The notes: a model not told the origin generated them from the letters alone. A stretch of 64,000 nt of DNA from Austwickia sp. TVS 96-490-7B (GCF_019331795.1 NZ_JAHPZL010000007.1:152597-216596), one strand, 5' to 3'; positions 1 to 10,347 are shown, numbered from the stretch's first letter. A program made the numbers and translations.

Positions 1-1296
1 CAACGATTTGGTGTGGAACACAAAGAGCAGCTCAAAGCGCTGCGGACCAATGTGGATGTCTTGGCCATGTCAGCCACGCCGATCCCACGCACGCTGGAGA
101 TGGCGGTGACCGGCATCCGAGAGATGTCGACCTTGGCCACTCCGCCGGAAGAGCGGCATCCGGTGCTCACTTTCGTCGGGGCGTACGACGAGAAGCAGGT
201 GACTGCCGCGATTCGCCGGGAGCTGTTGCGCGAGGGGCAGGTGTTCTTCGTGCACAACCGTGTTCAGTCCATCGACAAGACAGCGGCCCGGCTGCGAGAA
301 CTGGTGCCGGAAGCGCGTATCGGGACAGCGCACGGTCAAATGGGTGAGTCGCGCTTGGAGCAGGTCGTGGTGGATTTCTGGGAAAAGCGGTACGACGTCC
401 TGGTGTGCACGACCATTGTCGAGACTGGTCTGGACGTGAGTAACGCCAACACTCTGATCGTGGATCGCGCCGATGTCCTGGGGTTGTCCCAATTGCATCA
501 GCTGCGAGGCCGGGTGGGGCGAGGTCGGGAGCGGGCCTACGCCTACTTCCTGTATCCCGCAGGTCACACCTTGACGGAGACCGCCCATGACCGGCTGGCC
601 ACGATCGCGTCACATACCGATCTGGGGGCCGGGATGGCGGTGGCGATGAAAGACCTGGAAATTCGTGGTGCAGGCAACCTCCTCGGCGGAGAACAATCGG
701 GGCATATCGCTGGGGTCGGTTTTGATCTCTATGTCAGGCTCGTGGGGGAAGCTGTCGCGGACTTCCGAGACCCAGACCGGGTCGAGCAGCCCGTGGAGAT
801 CAAGATCGAGCTGCCCGTGGATGCGCACCTACCCCACGAATACGTCCCAGGGGAGCGGTTGCGTCTAGAGGCATACAAGAAACTCGCTCAGGTCACTGAC
901 GAAGCAGAACTCGACGAGATCGTCGCAGAACTCGTCGACCGGTATGGCCCGCTCCCGACGGCAGCGGAGAACCTTGTCGACGTGGCGCGGCTCCGAACCG
1001 TGGCCCGCGCGGCCGGGGTCGGCGACGTAGGGGTGCAGGGCCAATTCATCCGCTTTGGTCCGGTGGACCTCCCGGAGAGCAAGATCATGAGGTTGCAGCG
1101 ACTGTATAAGGGCACGGTCGTCAAAGCAGCGACCCGTACCATCCTGGTCCCCACCCCTAAGACAGCGCCGGTGGGTGGGCGACCGCTGCGGGACAAAGCC
1201 GTGCTTGACTGGGCCGCCCAACTCATCCGCACGGTGTTACTCACCGACCTGACCGTCACTGGGACGGCACCGACTCCGTCACGTGGAAAGCGTTGA
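1..1296 (+). CDS. mfd: Transcription-repair coupling factor Mfd, C-terminal part (5' truncated by window)
   Basis: The frame is open from base 1, so only about the last 431 residues of a roughly 1200-residue protein are present. Mfd is the ATP-dependent translocase that removes RNA polymerase stalled at DNA lesions and recruits UvrA. Visible motor motifs, by fragment residue: SATPIPRT near 24 (motif III), [10 protein letters not shown] near 140 (motif V) and [11 protein letters not shown] near 166 (motif VI). The last ~130 residues match the C-terminal regulatory domain. RecG shares some of these motor motifs, but the QRFGV entry and the tail after motif VI favour Mfd. The neighbourhood (mazG, eno downstream) is the usual actinobacterial setting for mfd. 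Confidence 0.96.
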   Translation, partial: QRFGVEHKEQLKALRTNVDVLAMSATPIPRTLEMAVTGIREMSTLATPPEERHPVLTFVGAYDEKQVTAAIRRELLREGQVFFVHNRVQSIDKTAARLRELVPEARIGTAHGQMGESRLEQVVVDFWEKRYDVLVCTTIVETGLDVSNANTLIVDRADVLGLSQLHQLRGRVGRGRERAYAYFLYPAGHTLTETAHDRLATIASHTDLGAGMAVAMKDLEIRGAGNLLGGEQSGHIAGVGFDLYVRLVGEAVADFRDPDRVEQPVEIKIELPVDAHLPHEYVPGERLRLEAYKKLAQVTDEAELDEIVAELVDRYGPLPTAAENLVDVARLRTVARAAGVGDVGVQGQFIRFGPVDLPESKIMRLQRLYKGTVVKAATRTILVPTPKTAPVGGRPLRDKAVLDWAAQLIRTVLLTDLTVTGTAPTPSRGKR

Positions 1297-1364
1297 TCAT
1301 CGAGCGATTTCCCCGCTGATCCTCTTCCGTCCACCCGAGTGGGCTGGCAGGGTGGGAGCACTGA

Positions 1365-1398
1365 TCTCAGGTCGGACTCCCTATGTCCACACCTGAGA
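1365..1398. repeat. Inverted repeat upstream of ggt
   Basis: TCTCAGGT at 1365-1372 is matched by ACCTGAGA at 1391-1398, and the 18-nt loop contains a second small inverted repeat (GGAC/GTCC). It lies between mfd and ggt, 39 bases before the ggt start. There is no T-tract, so it could be an operator or leader structure rather than a terminator. Confidence 0.4.
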
Positions 1399-1436
1399 CG
1401 TGATGCTGCCCGTGTGCCCCAGCCAGGAGGATGTCC

Positions 1437-3257
1437 GTGCGACGACGAGCCATGACCTGGAGCGGACTCTGCTTGGCGACCACCCTGGTGATGTCGTCGA
1501 CTCCGCTTGTTTACGCCGCCGAGGCCAACCGACCCCAACCACCCAAGGTCCCCACCGCTGTCGGGACTGGAGGCGCTGTCACCACGGTGGATAACTATGC
1601 GACCGAGGTCGGGCTGTCCGTGCTCCGTGACGGCGGCAACGCTGTGGATGCTGCCGTCGCCACCGCCGCTGCACTGGGAGTGACCGAGCCCTACAGCGCT
1701 GGCATTGGTGGCGGCGGATACTTCATGTATTACGAGGCCAAAACCAAGACGGTGCACACCCTTGACGGGCGGGAAACTGCCCCCCGCGCGATCCGACCGG
1801 ATGCGTTCATCGACCCCAAGACCGGCAAGCCTTACCAGTTCACGCCGCATCTGGTCACCAGTGGTGTCAGTGTCGGAGTCCCCGGCACTCCCGCTACCTG
1901 GGAAGACGCCGTACGACGTTGGGGCACTAAGAAACTGGGCCAGGTCCTTGAACCTGCTGCAAAACTCGCCCACGACGGTTTTGTCGTCGACGAAACCTTC
2001 CGCAGCCAGACCCTGGACAACAAGGACCGCTTCGCGGCATTTCCAGACACTGCAGCGCTATTCCTACCCAAAGGTGATGCCCCAGCGGTCGGCACGGTCT
2101 TCACCAATCCCGACCTCGCGGCGACGTACCGACTGATGGGCGCCAAGGGCGTCGCTGAGGGTTTCTACGCCGGACCGGTTGCCGATGGCATCGTCAAGAC
2201 CGTCAACGCACCCAAGAAAACTCCTGGGACGACGCTGCCAGTGCCCCCCGGATCGATGACCGCGCAGGATCTCAAGGGATACCGCACCGTCGCTGGCCGC
2301 GCCCTGCAATCGGGATACCGCGGCTACACCGTCCACGGCATGAACGGATCCTCTGCTGGCGGGACCACCGTCGGTGAAGCTCTGCGCATCCTGGAAAAAG
2401 TTGATCTCACGTCTCTGCCCGCAGACAAAGCCCAGCACCAGTACCTGGCCGCTTCAGCGCTCGCCTTCGCCGATCGAGCTAAATACACCGGTGACCCTGC
2501 ATTCGTGAAAGTCCCCACCGACCGCCTCCTGTCCACCGACTTTGCGACTCAACGCGCCTGTTTGATCGCCGCGGACAAGGCACTGGTCACCCCAGTCAAA
2601 CCGGGAGATGTCACCGCCACCAAGGACTGCCACACCACTGCCCCAGCAGAAAAACCCGACACCGAGAACATCTCCACGACGAACCTCACCGTCGCCGACA
2701 AGTGGGGCAACATCGTCGAATACACGCTGAGTATCGAACAGACAGGTGGCTCCGGCATGGTGGTCCCCGGCCGGGGTTTCCTGCTGAACAATGAATTGAC
2801 GGACTTCACCACTGTGTACGACGCTAAAGACCCCAACCGCATCGAACCAGGCAAACGGCCTCGATCATCGATGTCCCCGACCATCATCACCCGCGACGGC
2901 ACACCTTTCCTTGCCCTCGGATCGCCAGGGGGATCGACCATCATCACCACGGTGTTGCAGACCATCGTCAACCGTCTCGACCTGGGCATGACCACCCCTC
3001 AAGCCCTCGCCGCCCCCCGCGCCTCACTGCGCAACACCGCCGAAGTCACCGCCGAACCGGAATACATTACCAGCAAAGGCCCGGGAATCACCGCGATGGG
3101 TTACAAGGTCAAGAAGGCCGGCGACGCTTTTACCAGCGCCTCTCAGATCGGAGCAGCGACCGCCATCGAGTTCGATCAGGCCGGCGGGATGACTGCTGCT
3201 GCCGAACCCGTACGGCGCGGTGGCGGCAGCGCTGGAGTGCTCACCCCGCGGAGTTGA
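1437..3257 (+). CDS. ggt: Gamma-glutamyltransferase, exported
   Basis: Encodes about 606 aa, normal for the family. An N-terminal signal peptide (Arg-rich start, hydrophobic core, processing near AAEA) indicates export. The enzyme is an Ntn hydrolase that cleaves gamma-glutamyl bonds, for instance of glutathione-type peptides, and self-processes at a threonine. The small-subunit start is visible as TTNLTVAD with candidate nucleophile Thr near residue 415, then GSGMVV, LLNNE, PRSSMSP and LGSPGGS. The residue after the catalytic Thr is Asn, where His is common. AGGAGG at 1425-1430 abuts an ATG at 1431, so the in-frame GTG at 1437, with 6-nt spacing, is the more likely start. Confidence 0.93.
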   Translation: MRRRAMTWSGLCLATTLVMSSTPLVYAAEANRPQPPKVPTAVGTGGAVTTVDNYATEVGLSVLRDGGNAVDAAVATAAALGVTEPYSAGIGGGGYFMYYEAKTKTVHTLDGRETAPRAIRPDAFIDPKTGKPYQFTPHLVTSGVSVGVPGTPATWEDAVRRWGTKKLGQVLEPAAKLAHDGFVVDETFRSQTLDNKDRFAAFPDTAALFLPKGDAPAVGTVFTNPDLAATYRLMGAKGVAEGFYAGPVADGIVKTVNAPKKTPGTTLPVPPGSMTAQDLKGYRTVAGRALQSGYRGYTVHGMNGSSAGGTTVGEALRILEKVDLTSLPADKAQHQYLAASALAFADRAKYTGDPAFVKVPTDRLLSTDFATQRACLIAADKALVTPVKPGDVTATKDCHTTAPAEKPDTENISTTNLTVADKWGNIVEYTLSIEQTGGSGMVVPGRGFLLNNELTDFTTVYDAKDPNRIEPGKRPRSSMSPTIITRDGTPFLALGSPGGSTIITTVLQTIVNRLDLGMTTPQALAAPRASLRNTAEVTAEPEYITSKGPGITAMGYKVKKAGDAFTSASQIGAATAIEFDQAGGMTAAAEPVRRGGGSAGVLTPRS

Positions 3258-3325
3258 CCCCGTCGACAGCGGTTTCCGCCCGCACCGATCTCCGACTCCG
3301 GCGGAGCAGGTTGTCCTCGGCGCGG

Positions 3326-3331
3326 TAGGCT
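3326..3331 (+). promoter_or_regulatory. Candidate -10 hexamer TAGGCT for the SurA-N-like lipoprotein gene
   Basis: TAGGCT fits the actinobacterial TANNNT -10 pattern and recurs elsewhere in this window. No convincing -35 is visible. It would give a leader of about 100 nt before the GTG at 3438. Confidence 0.3.
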
Positions 3332-3437
3332 CGCCCTGAGGCTCTGTGTCGTCCACCCTCTGGCTGGATGACAGGCCTCGTGTCAGGCATGTGCCGAGTC
3401 GGCTCGTCGTACATGGTCATCCGGGAAAGGACGCTCC

Positions 3438-4211
3438 GTGAAGTCACGTCTCATCAGCTTCGGCGCGATGGCCGCGTTGTCCGCGGTTTTCGCGGTCGCG
3501 ACAACAGGATGCACCGCGCCCACTCCCGGCACGGCAGCGTCCGTGGACGGCCTGGTGATCCACGAATCTGACCTCGCCAGCGTGATCCAGGACCTGTCCC
3601 ATTCACCTCAGGCGGGCAATGTCAACCTGCAGTCTCTCCTGGGGCGACTCATCTTGGCCAAGGTTGTCGAAGGGCATGCCAAGGAGTTGGATTCACCGGA
3701 GATCAGCGTGGACACTGCGCGATCGCAGCTGAAGATGAAGGATGCCTCCGGCAACGAGATCGCTCTTTCAGATGCCACGGTCAACGTAGGGCGTGCCCTG
3801 GCCCGGTTGAAGGCCGTCGCCGATAGTCCCAAAGCGCCTCAGCTGAAAAACCTGGTGAGCAAGGCCACCATCGTGGTCAACCCGAAGTACGGCAAGTACG
3901 ACATGACCACGTTCAATCTGGTGCCGGGCGCTCCGGACTGGATCGTCGAGCCCAGTGCGCCCCCGTTTGACCCGACGCGCCCGGAGGGGCCAAACCAGCC
4001 TGGTCAGCCAGTCCAGCCGGTTCAACCTCGGCCGACTAACCCGGCGACCTTGCCCGGTGCGAAAGCACCCGGCGCGGATCACACCCCGCCCGCTGACAAG
4101 ACGCCAGGTGCTGACAAGACGCCAGCCACCCCGCCAGCTGACGGTGCGACTTCGACTGCTCCGGCTGACGAGCCCAGCGGATCGGCGCCGGACGAGTCTT
4201 CAGCCCCGTGA
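3438..4211 (+). CDS. SurA N-terminal-domain-like lipoprotein
   Basis: A 257-aa exported protein with an N-terminal signal and lipobox-like TTGC, so probably a membrane-anchored lipoprotein. Residues ~30-150 look like the SurA/trigger-type chaperone N domain, including the late strand with PKYGKYD. There is no PPIase (parvulin) domain. The last ~90 residues are Pro/Ala/Asp-rich with short ADKTPGADKTP repeats, likely a wall-spanning or disordered tail. A gene of this type commonly sits between mfd and mazG in actinobacteria. The GTG start is preceded by GGGAAAGGA at suitable distance, and the stop overlaps the mazG start (GTGA). A periplasm-side chaperone role is inferred. Confidence 0.8.
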   Translation: MKSRLISFGAMAALSAVFAVATTGCTAPTPGTAASVDGLVIHESDLASVIQDLSHSPQAGNVNLQSLLGRLILAKVVEGHAKELDSPEISVDTARSQLKMKDASGNEIALSDATVNVGRALARLKAVADSPKAPQLKNLVSKATIVVNPKYGKYDMTTFNLVPGAPDWIVEPSAPPFDPTRPEGPNQPGQPVQPVQPRPTNPATLPGAKAPGADHTPPADKTPGADKTPATPPADGATSTAPADEPSGSAPDESSAP

Positions 4212-4855
4212 CCGGGGCACCGGATCACCCCGATCTGACCTCCCTGGCGGATCTGATCGGGGTGATGGACCGGTTGCGTTCGCCAGGCGGATGCCCGTGG
4301 GACGCCGAACAGACCCACCACACGTTGGCGCCATACGCGGTGGAAGAGTCGTACGAACTAGTCGACGCCATCGCAGGTGGCGATCGTGGTGAGTTGCGCG
4401 AAGAACTCGGTGACCTGTTGTTGCAGGTGGTCTTCCACGCCCGCGTCGCCCAGGATGATCCCCAGGATCCGTTTGACTTAGACGACGTGGCTCGAGGCAT
4501 CGCCGCGAAGCTACGTCGGCGACATCCCCATGTCTTCGCCGACGGCGACGCTCGGACAGCTGAGGCGGTGGCCGCCCGCTGGGACGAAATCAAAGCCGTC
4601 GAAAAGCCCGAACGGCATGGCCTGTTCGATGGAATACCTCAGGGGATGCCGGGGCTGGAGCGAGCGGCGAAGATGACATCTCGATTGGCCCGGGCCGGTC
4701 AATCTGACGTGGCGGTCCAGATCGCTACGGGGGACACCATCGGGGCGCGGCTATTCGCACTGGTGGTGGAGTCTCACGAACGCGGTCTCGACCCGTCAGT
4801 GGAGTTGGCGACGGTGCTGCGCGATCTGGCGCGGGAGGTCGAGTCCACCGACTAA
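4208..4855 (+). CDS. mazG: Nucleoside triphosphate pyrophosphohydrolase MazG
   Basis: A 215-aa all-alpha NTP pyrophosphatase that hydrolyses (d)NTPs, including damaged ones, to monophosphates. The N-terminal MazG domain is clear: LRSPGGCPWD at residues ~19-28, then EESYELVDAI and EELGDLLLQVVFHA, which carry the metal-binding acidic EExxE/ExxD residues. The protein is shorter than the tandem-domain E. coli MazG (about 260 aa); only one clear domain is visible. The start is a GTG that overlaps the preceding stop by four bases, indicating translational coupling. Confidence 0.93.
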   Translation: MTGAPDHPDLTSLADLIGVMDRLRSPGGCPWDAEQTHHTLAPYAVEESYELVDAIAGGDRGELREELGDLLLQVVFHARVAQDDPQDPFDLDDVARGIAAKLRRRHPHVFADGDARTAEAVAARWDEIKAVEKPERHGLFDGIPQGMPGLERAAKMTSRLARAGQSDVAVQIATGDTIGARLFALVVESHERGLDPSVELATVLRDLAREVESTD

Positions 4856-4884
4856 GCGTCGAGTCGACTGGGGAGGGCAAAGTC

Positions 4885-6531
4885 ATGGGGTCGGTCGTCG
4901 GATGGGCCCGTCGTGGAGCTGCGCTGCTCACCGGGTCGCAGTGTGCTGTCAGACAGGTAGCGGCCGCGGCTGTGGTGGTGGCGACGCTCGCTACCGCGAC
5001 TGCCTGCTCCGGTGAATCGCCACCCCCACCAGGATCATCCGCACCGGCCACGACGTCACTGGCTAGTGCGGCTGGTCATGACTCGTCCTGGGTAGCTACC
5101 GAAAATGCCCGTGCTGGGACTTCCGATTGGCAGTTGGGACAGGTCGCCGGAGATACCGAACTGGCTGGATATTGCGGCCAGGTGAGTGTCCTGCCCGGAG
5201 AAGACGCGAGCTTATTTGTCACCTCGACGGTGGGGGATTTCACCGTCACGGCGTACCGAATGGGCTGGTACGGCGGGAAGGGCGCCCGTGAGGTGTGGCG
5301 TACACCGAAGCCGGTGCGCGGAGTGGCTCAGGCTCCTGCGTCTGTGGCTGCGGATGGGACCGTGACAACCTCCTGGAACGTTTCGGCCACCCTCCCCACC
5401 ACCGGGTGGCCTGAGGGCAGTTATCTGTTGGCGCTTCGTGGCGTCAACGGGGGGCCGGGGCGGTATGTCCCGTTGGTGGTGCGCTCTCGGTCGGTCAAAG
5501 ACCGACTGGTGCTGAACTCCGCAGTGCTGACGTATCAGGCCTACAACGCGTGGGGCGGGCACAGCCTCTACAAGGGTCCCGATGGAGGGTTTGGGTCGCG
5601 GAGTCGCCGAGTCAGTTTTGACCGCCCGTATGACCGCAATGGGGCTATGGAGGTGTTCAAGTTTGAGATTCCGGTGGTGCAGCGGGCTGAACGACTAGGG
5701 GTGGATCTGGCGTATGTCACCGGGTGGGATGTCGACCAGCGGGCGGGACTGCTGGACGGTGCCCGTGGCCTGGTCACGATGGGGCACGACGAGTATTGGA
5801 CGGTGCCTGAGCGGGACGCGGTTGAGCGTGCTCGTGACCAGGGGATGAATGTGGCTTTCTTGGGGGCGAATGTTGCGTACTGGCGGGTGCGTCTGGAGCA
5901 AGGGCGCACCGGTCAGGGCCGCACCATGGTGGGTTACAAAAGCCTCGATGATCCGGTGAAGGGAGCCACCACGACGGTGTTGTGGCGTTCCGATCCGGGG
6001 TCGCGTCCGGAGAATTCACTGACTGGGATGCTGTACGAGTGCTATCCGGCGCGTGGGGCGATGGTGGTGCATGACTCGGCATTTTTTCTGTTCGCTGGGA
6101 CCGGTGCCAGCGCTGGTACGTCGTACCCGGGGTTGGTCGGCACTGAGGTGGATCGGGCTTATCCGATTGCCGGGACCCCCAAGAACCTTCAGGTCGTTGC
6201 GCATTCACCAGTGACCTGCTCGGACCGGGGCGGCACGGTCAGTGACGTGACGTACTACACCACTGATTCGGGGGCAGGGGTTTTTGCCGTGGGGACGATG
6301 ATGTGGGTGACGGCGGTGGGTGGCCGGACCGCGGGTACCGACATGGATGGCTCGTCGGTGGGTTTTGCGATGACCGTCACCGACAACCTGTTCCGGGCGA
6401 TGGTGGCGGGGCCCATGGGGAAGTCCCATCCGGCGAGGGCAAATCTGGAGGCCCTGCACGCTTCTTCGTCGACAGAACGTGGCACCGGGGGGCCGGTCGG
6501 CGGTCAGGCGACGATCAAGGACACCGACTGA
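4885..6531 (+). CDS. N,N-dimethylformamidase beta-subunit-like exported lipoprotein
   Basis: A 548-aa protein with a long N-terminal hydrophobic segment ending in TATAC (Cys41), then a Ser/Pro-rich linker, so probably a secreted lipoprotein. The body resembles the C-terminal domain of the large subunit of N,N-dimethylformamidase: YRMGWYGGKGAREV near 125, VLTYQAYNAWGG near 212, DLAYVTGWDVD near 275 and GHDEYWTVPERDAVE near 298. The substrate is unknown; family members are often uncharacterised actinobacterial surface proteins, and the small amidase subunit is not nearby. It sits 29 nt after mazG and before eno, a position usually occupied by eno itself. Function beyond the fold is not assignable. 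Confidence 0.75.
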   Translation: MGSVVGWARRGAALLTGSQCAVRQVAAAAVVVATLATATACSGESPPPPGSSAPATTSLASAAGHDSSWVATENARAGTSDWQLGQVAGDTELAGYCGQVSVLPGEDASLFVTSTVGDFTVTAYRMGWYGGKGAREVWRTPKPVRGVAQAPASVAADGTVTTSWNVSATLPTTGWPEGSYLLALRGVNGGPGRYVPLVVRSRSVKDRLVLNSAVLTYQAYNAWGGHSLYKGPDGGFGSRSRRVSFDRPYDRNGAMEVFKFEIPVVQRAERLGVDLAYVTGWDVDQRAGLLDGARGLVTMGHDEYWTVPERDAVERARDQGMNVAFLGANVAYWRVRLEQGRTGQGRTMVGYKSLDDPVKGATTTVLWRSDPGSRPENSLTGMLYECYPARGAMVVHDSAFFLFAGTGASAGTSYPGLVGTEVDRAYPIAGTPKNLQVVAHSPVTCSDRGGTVSDVTYYTTDSGAGVFAVGTMMWVTAVGGRTAGTDMDGSSVGFAMTVTDNLFRAMVAGPMGKSHPARANLEALHASSSTERGTGGPVGGQATIKDTD

Positions 6532-6596
6532 AGATGTCCCCGTCTTGGGCGATGTGCACAACACGGGGCGCGCCGGAGGGGCTGATGGTTCCATGA

Positions 6597-8021
<1,425 letters not shown>

Positions 8022-8024
8022 CGC

Positions 8025-8687
8025 ATGGCGTCTGCGGGTCGACGCCCCGGGGGTACGACTGGTCGCGGCCGTCGTACCCCCGGGGCGCGTCCGTCCCCCA
8101 CTCCGGGACCACGCGCTCGGGGTAGCGCTGCGGTCCGTCCTGCGGGAAAGAGCAGAAACGACGCGCCAGCGCCACGCTCGAAGGACCGCAGCCGTCGTAC
8201 GGCGGATCCGGTATGGCGGATCTCCCGCCCTACCCGGCGGGCAGCGGTGCTCGGCGCAATCTTGGTGATGATGGCCTTGATGTTGGCGCCGACGTTGCGC
8301 TCATGGTTGGACCAACGCAGCCAGGTGGAGGCGTTACGGGACAAAGTGCGAGCGCAGCAGCAGACGCTGCGCTCGTTAGAGCAGGAAAAAGCCCGATGGG
8401 ATGATCCTGCGTTCGTGGAGCAACAAGCCAGATCCCGTCTCAAGGTGGTCAAACCAGGGGAGACCGGTTACACCGTGATCGGGGTGGGCCGGGAGGCTAA
8501 AGCCCGTCAGGGTGAGGTGAAGGGATCGGTTGTGGCGCCTGCGGTGACCGAACGAATGACGTGGTATGAGCGGATGTGGAGATCGGTGGAATTGACCGAC
8601 GGGGTTGGCCGGACAACCCGACTTGGCGGGTCAGAGCAGCAGCCGTCACCGACGGCGGGACCGACCACCAGCGGGGGGAACCGGTGA
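8025..8687 (+). CDS. divIC: Septum formation initiator DivIC/FtsB family protein
   Basis: A 220-aa single-pass membrane protein of the divisome. A basic, Pro/Arg-rich cytoplasmic tail of about 70 residues precedes one transmembrane helix (~72-90), then a coiled coil (~93-125, VEALRDKVRAQQQTLRSLEQ) and the conserved EQQARSRLKVVKPGETGY segment typical of DivIC/FtsB. It pairs with FtsL/FtsQ-type partners during septation. It lies directly after eno as in most actinobacteria. Its stop overlaps the start of the DUF501 gene (GTGA). Confidence 0.92.
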   Translation: MASAGRRPGGTTGRGRRTPGARPSPTPGPRARGSAAVRPAGKSRNDAPAPRSKDRSRRTADPVWRISRPTRRAAVLGAILVMMALMLAPTLRSWLDQRSQVEALRDKVRAQQQTLRSLEQEKARWDDPAFVEQQARSRLKVVKPGETGYTVIGVGREAKARQGEVKGSVVAPAVTERMTWYERMWRSVELTDGVGRTTRLGGSEQQPSPTAGPTTSGGNR

Positions 8688-9226
8688 GCGAGGGATATCC
8701 CCCGATGGATGCGCAGGACGAGGCAGCGGCGAGCGCGCAGTTGGGTCGGGCGGTGCGTGGTGTCGCAGGGGTGGCGCATCGGTGTACCTGTGGTCAACCC
8801 GATGTGTTGGCCACCTGCCCTCGGCTTCCTGATGGCACGCCTTTCCCGACCACCTTCTATGCCACCTGTCCGCGTCTCACCGGGGCGATCTCTACGTTGG
8901 AGACGACGGGGTTGATGCGGGAGATGACAGAACGGTTGAGTCGCGACCCACAGCTCGCTGCGCAGTATGTCGCAGCTCATGAGGATTATCTGGCGCGTCG
9001 CCGTGAGTTGGGGGATGTCCCGGAGATTGAGGGGATCTCTGCCGGGGGGATGCCGCATCGGGTGAAATGTTTACATGTCCTGGTGGGCCATGCGTTGGCT
9101 GCTGGTCCGGGGGTTAATCCGTTTGGTGATGAGGCCTTGGCGTTGCTCCCGCAGTGGGGAGCCGGTGGGCCGTGTGCGAGTCAGAGGGAGTCCGAACCGG
9201 TCCGAGCTGCTGGCGACCTGGGGTGA
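8684..9226 (+). CDS. DUF501 family protein
   Basis: A 180-aa conserved actinobacterial protein of unknown function. Characteristic residues are several cysteines in CTCGQPDVLATCP and ATCPRLTGAISTLE, and the later HVLVGHALAAGPG..PFGDEAL segment. It sits between divIC and ppx/gppA in its normal neighbourhood. The chosen GTG overlaps the divIC stop and is preceded by a G-rich ribosome-binding site; an alternative ATG lies at 8705. The stop overlaps the ppx start in the same GTGA fashion, so the three genes are translationally coupled. Confidence 0.88.
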   Translation: MSEGYPPMDAQDEAAASAQLGRAVRGVAGVAHRCTCGQPDVLATCPRLPDGTPFPTTFYATCPRLTGAISTLETTGLMREMTERLSRDPQLAAQYVAAHEDYLARRRELGDVPEIEGISAGGMPHRVKCLHVLVGHALAAGPGVNPFGDEALALLPQWGAGGPCASQRESEPVRAAGDLG

Positions 9227-10230
9227 GTCGGGTCGCCGCGATCGACGGTGGTACTCATTCGATGCGGCTGTTGATCGCTGACGTTGAGGAGCAGTCTGGG
9301 CAGGGCGGATCGGCGACGGTCGTCGCGTACCCGCTGGTTCGGCGTACCCGGACGGTCCGGTTGGGGGCCGGGGTTGATGCGACGGGTCGGATCGGTGCGC
9401 GTGCTGTCGATGCAGCGCAGTCGGTGATGCGGGAGTTCGCTGAGTTATGTAGGCATTTCGAGGTGGACGAGGTGCGCTTCGTGGCGACGTCTGCGGCTCG
9501 GGATGCGCAGAATTCCGATGTGCTGCTCGCCGCGGTGACGTCAACGTTCGCCGGGTTTGCGGTGACCGCTCAGGTCATCTCCGGGGCAGAAGAGGCTCGC
9601 TTGTCGTATTTGGGCGCGACGCGGTCGATCTGGGGGCAAGGCGGCTCGGCGGGGTGCCTGGTCGTTGATGTGGGTGGGGGGTCGACGGAGTGTGTCGTGG
9701 GGACTGCGCACCGTCATGCGGCGATGTCAGTCAATGTGGGCTGCCTGCGCTGGTGCGAGCGATGGGGAGATGCCGATCCGCCGTCCCCGGAGCAGCTGAG
9801 AGCTGCCGCGCGCATCGTCGACGCGGAGTTGGACCAGTTGGATGAGGGCCTCGGCTGGGAGGGAGTGCGCACCCTGGTGGGGGTGGCCGGTTCGGTAGCG
9901 GCGGTGACTGCTTTTGCCATGGGGTTGACGGCCCAGGAGGTGGCGAGAGTGCATCTCGCGGAGCTGCCGGTGGCGACGGTGATGGCGGCATGTGCCGAGA
10001 TCACGGCTAGTTCTCGCGCTGACTTAGCTGCCCGGTGTGGCGGGGACCCTGGTGACCTCGATGTGGTCGTGGCTGGTGCCCTGATTTGGGGGCGGATAGT
10101 GCAGCGGGTGAGTGAGCGGACGGGGGTGGGGTTCGCGGTGACCAGTTTGCACGATGTGGTGGATGGGATAGCTGTCGATCGCGTGGGGTCATGGCCGTGG
10201 CGGGCGGGGGGTGATGGGCAGTCATCGTGA
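9223..10230 (+). CDS. ppx: Ppx/GppA phosphatase family protein (exopolyphosphatase)
   Basis: A 335-aa protein of the ASKHA fold that removes terminal phosphate from polyphosphate or pppGpp. Motifs: AAIDGGTHSMRLL at the N terminus, FVATSAARDAQN near 87, ISGAEEARLSYLGA near 122, VVDVGGGSTECVVG near 146 (phosphate loop) and VGVAGSVAAVTAF near 222. The first phosphate-binding motif is usually D-C-G-T-N-S; here Cys and Asn are replaced by Gly and His. The GTG overlapping the DUF501 stop gives the expected N terminus. It belongs to the short actinobacterial Ppx class without the C-terminal HD domain. Confidence 0.92.
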   Translation: MSRVAAIDGGTHSMRLLIADVEEQSGQGGSATVVAYPLVRRTRTVRLGAGVDATGRIGARAVDAAQSVMREFAELCRHFEVDEVRFVATSAARDAQNSDVLLAAVTSTFAGFAVTAQVISGAEEARLSYLGATRSIWGQGGSAGCLVVDVGGGSTECVVGTAHRHAAMSVNVGCLRWCERWGDADPPSPEQLRAAARIVDAELDQLDEGLGWEGVRTLVGVAGSVAAVTAFAMGLTAQEVARVHLAELPVATVMAACAEITASSRADLAARCGGDPGDLDVVVAGALIWGRIVQRVSERTGVGFAVTSLHDVVDGIAVDRVGSWPWRAGGDGQSS

Positions 10231-10261
10231 CCCGGTGCCAACAGCAGGGCGCGAAGCAGGC

Positions 10262-10267
10262 TAGGCT
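10262..10267 (+). promoter_or_regulatory. Candidate -10 hexamer TAGGCT for the tRNA gene
   Basis: TAGGCT ends 6 nt before the first base of the mature tRNA, so transcription could begin at or within a base or two of the tRNA 5' end. No clear -35 is visible. Confidence 0.4.
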
Positions 10268-10273
10268 AGTCAG

Positions 10274-10347
10274 GCCCTCGTGGCCCAACTGGCAGAGGCA
10301 GGCCACTTAAAATGGCTTCAGTGCGGGTTCGAATCCCGTCGAGGGCA
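10274..10347 (+). tRNA. tRNA-Leu, anticodon UAA, with short (class I) variable loop
   Basis: A full cloverleaf can be drawn. The acceptor stem GCCCTCG/CGAGGGC has 7 bp (10274-10280 with 10340-10346) and discriminator A at 10347. The D-arm has a three-pair stem and a GG-containing loop. The anticodon stem GGCCA/TGGCT holds loop CTTAAAA with anticodon TAA at 10308-10310. The T-arm is GCGGG-TTCGAAT-CCCGT. The variable loop is only 5 nt (10318-10322), although leucine tRNAs normally carry a long variable arm. The CCA end is not encoded. It decodes UUA. The position after ppx matches a tRNA-Leu site I recall from other actinobacteria. Confidence 0.88.

Noticed and set aside
888..1973. Long open frame on the minus strand across the mfd-ggt junction
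   Set aside because: High GC leaves long open frames opposite real genes; the product is Arg/Ser/Gly-rich, matches no family and covers two certain genes.
3438..4211. Full SurA-type peptidyl-prolyl isomerase
   Set aside because: Only the N-domain pattern is present; the parvulin domain is missing and replaced by a Pro/Asp-rich tail.
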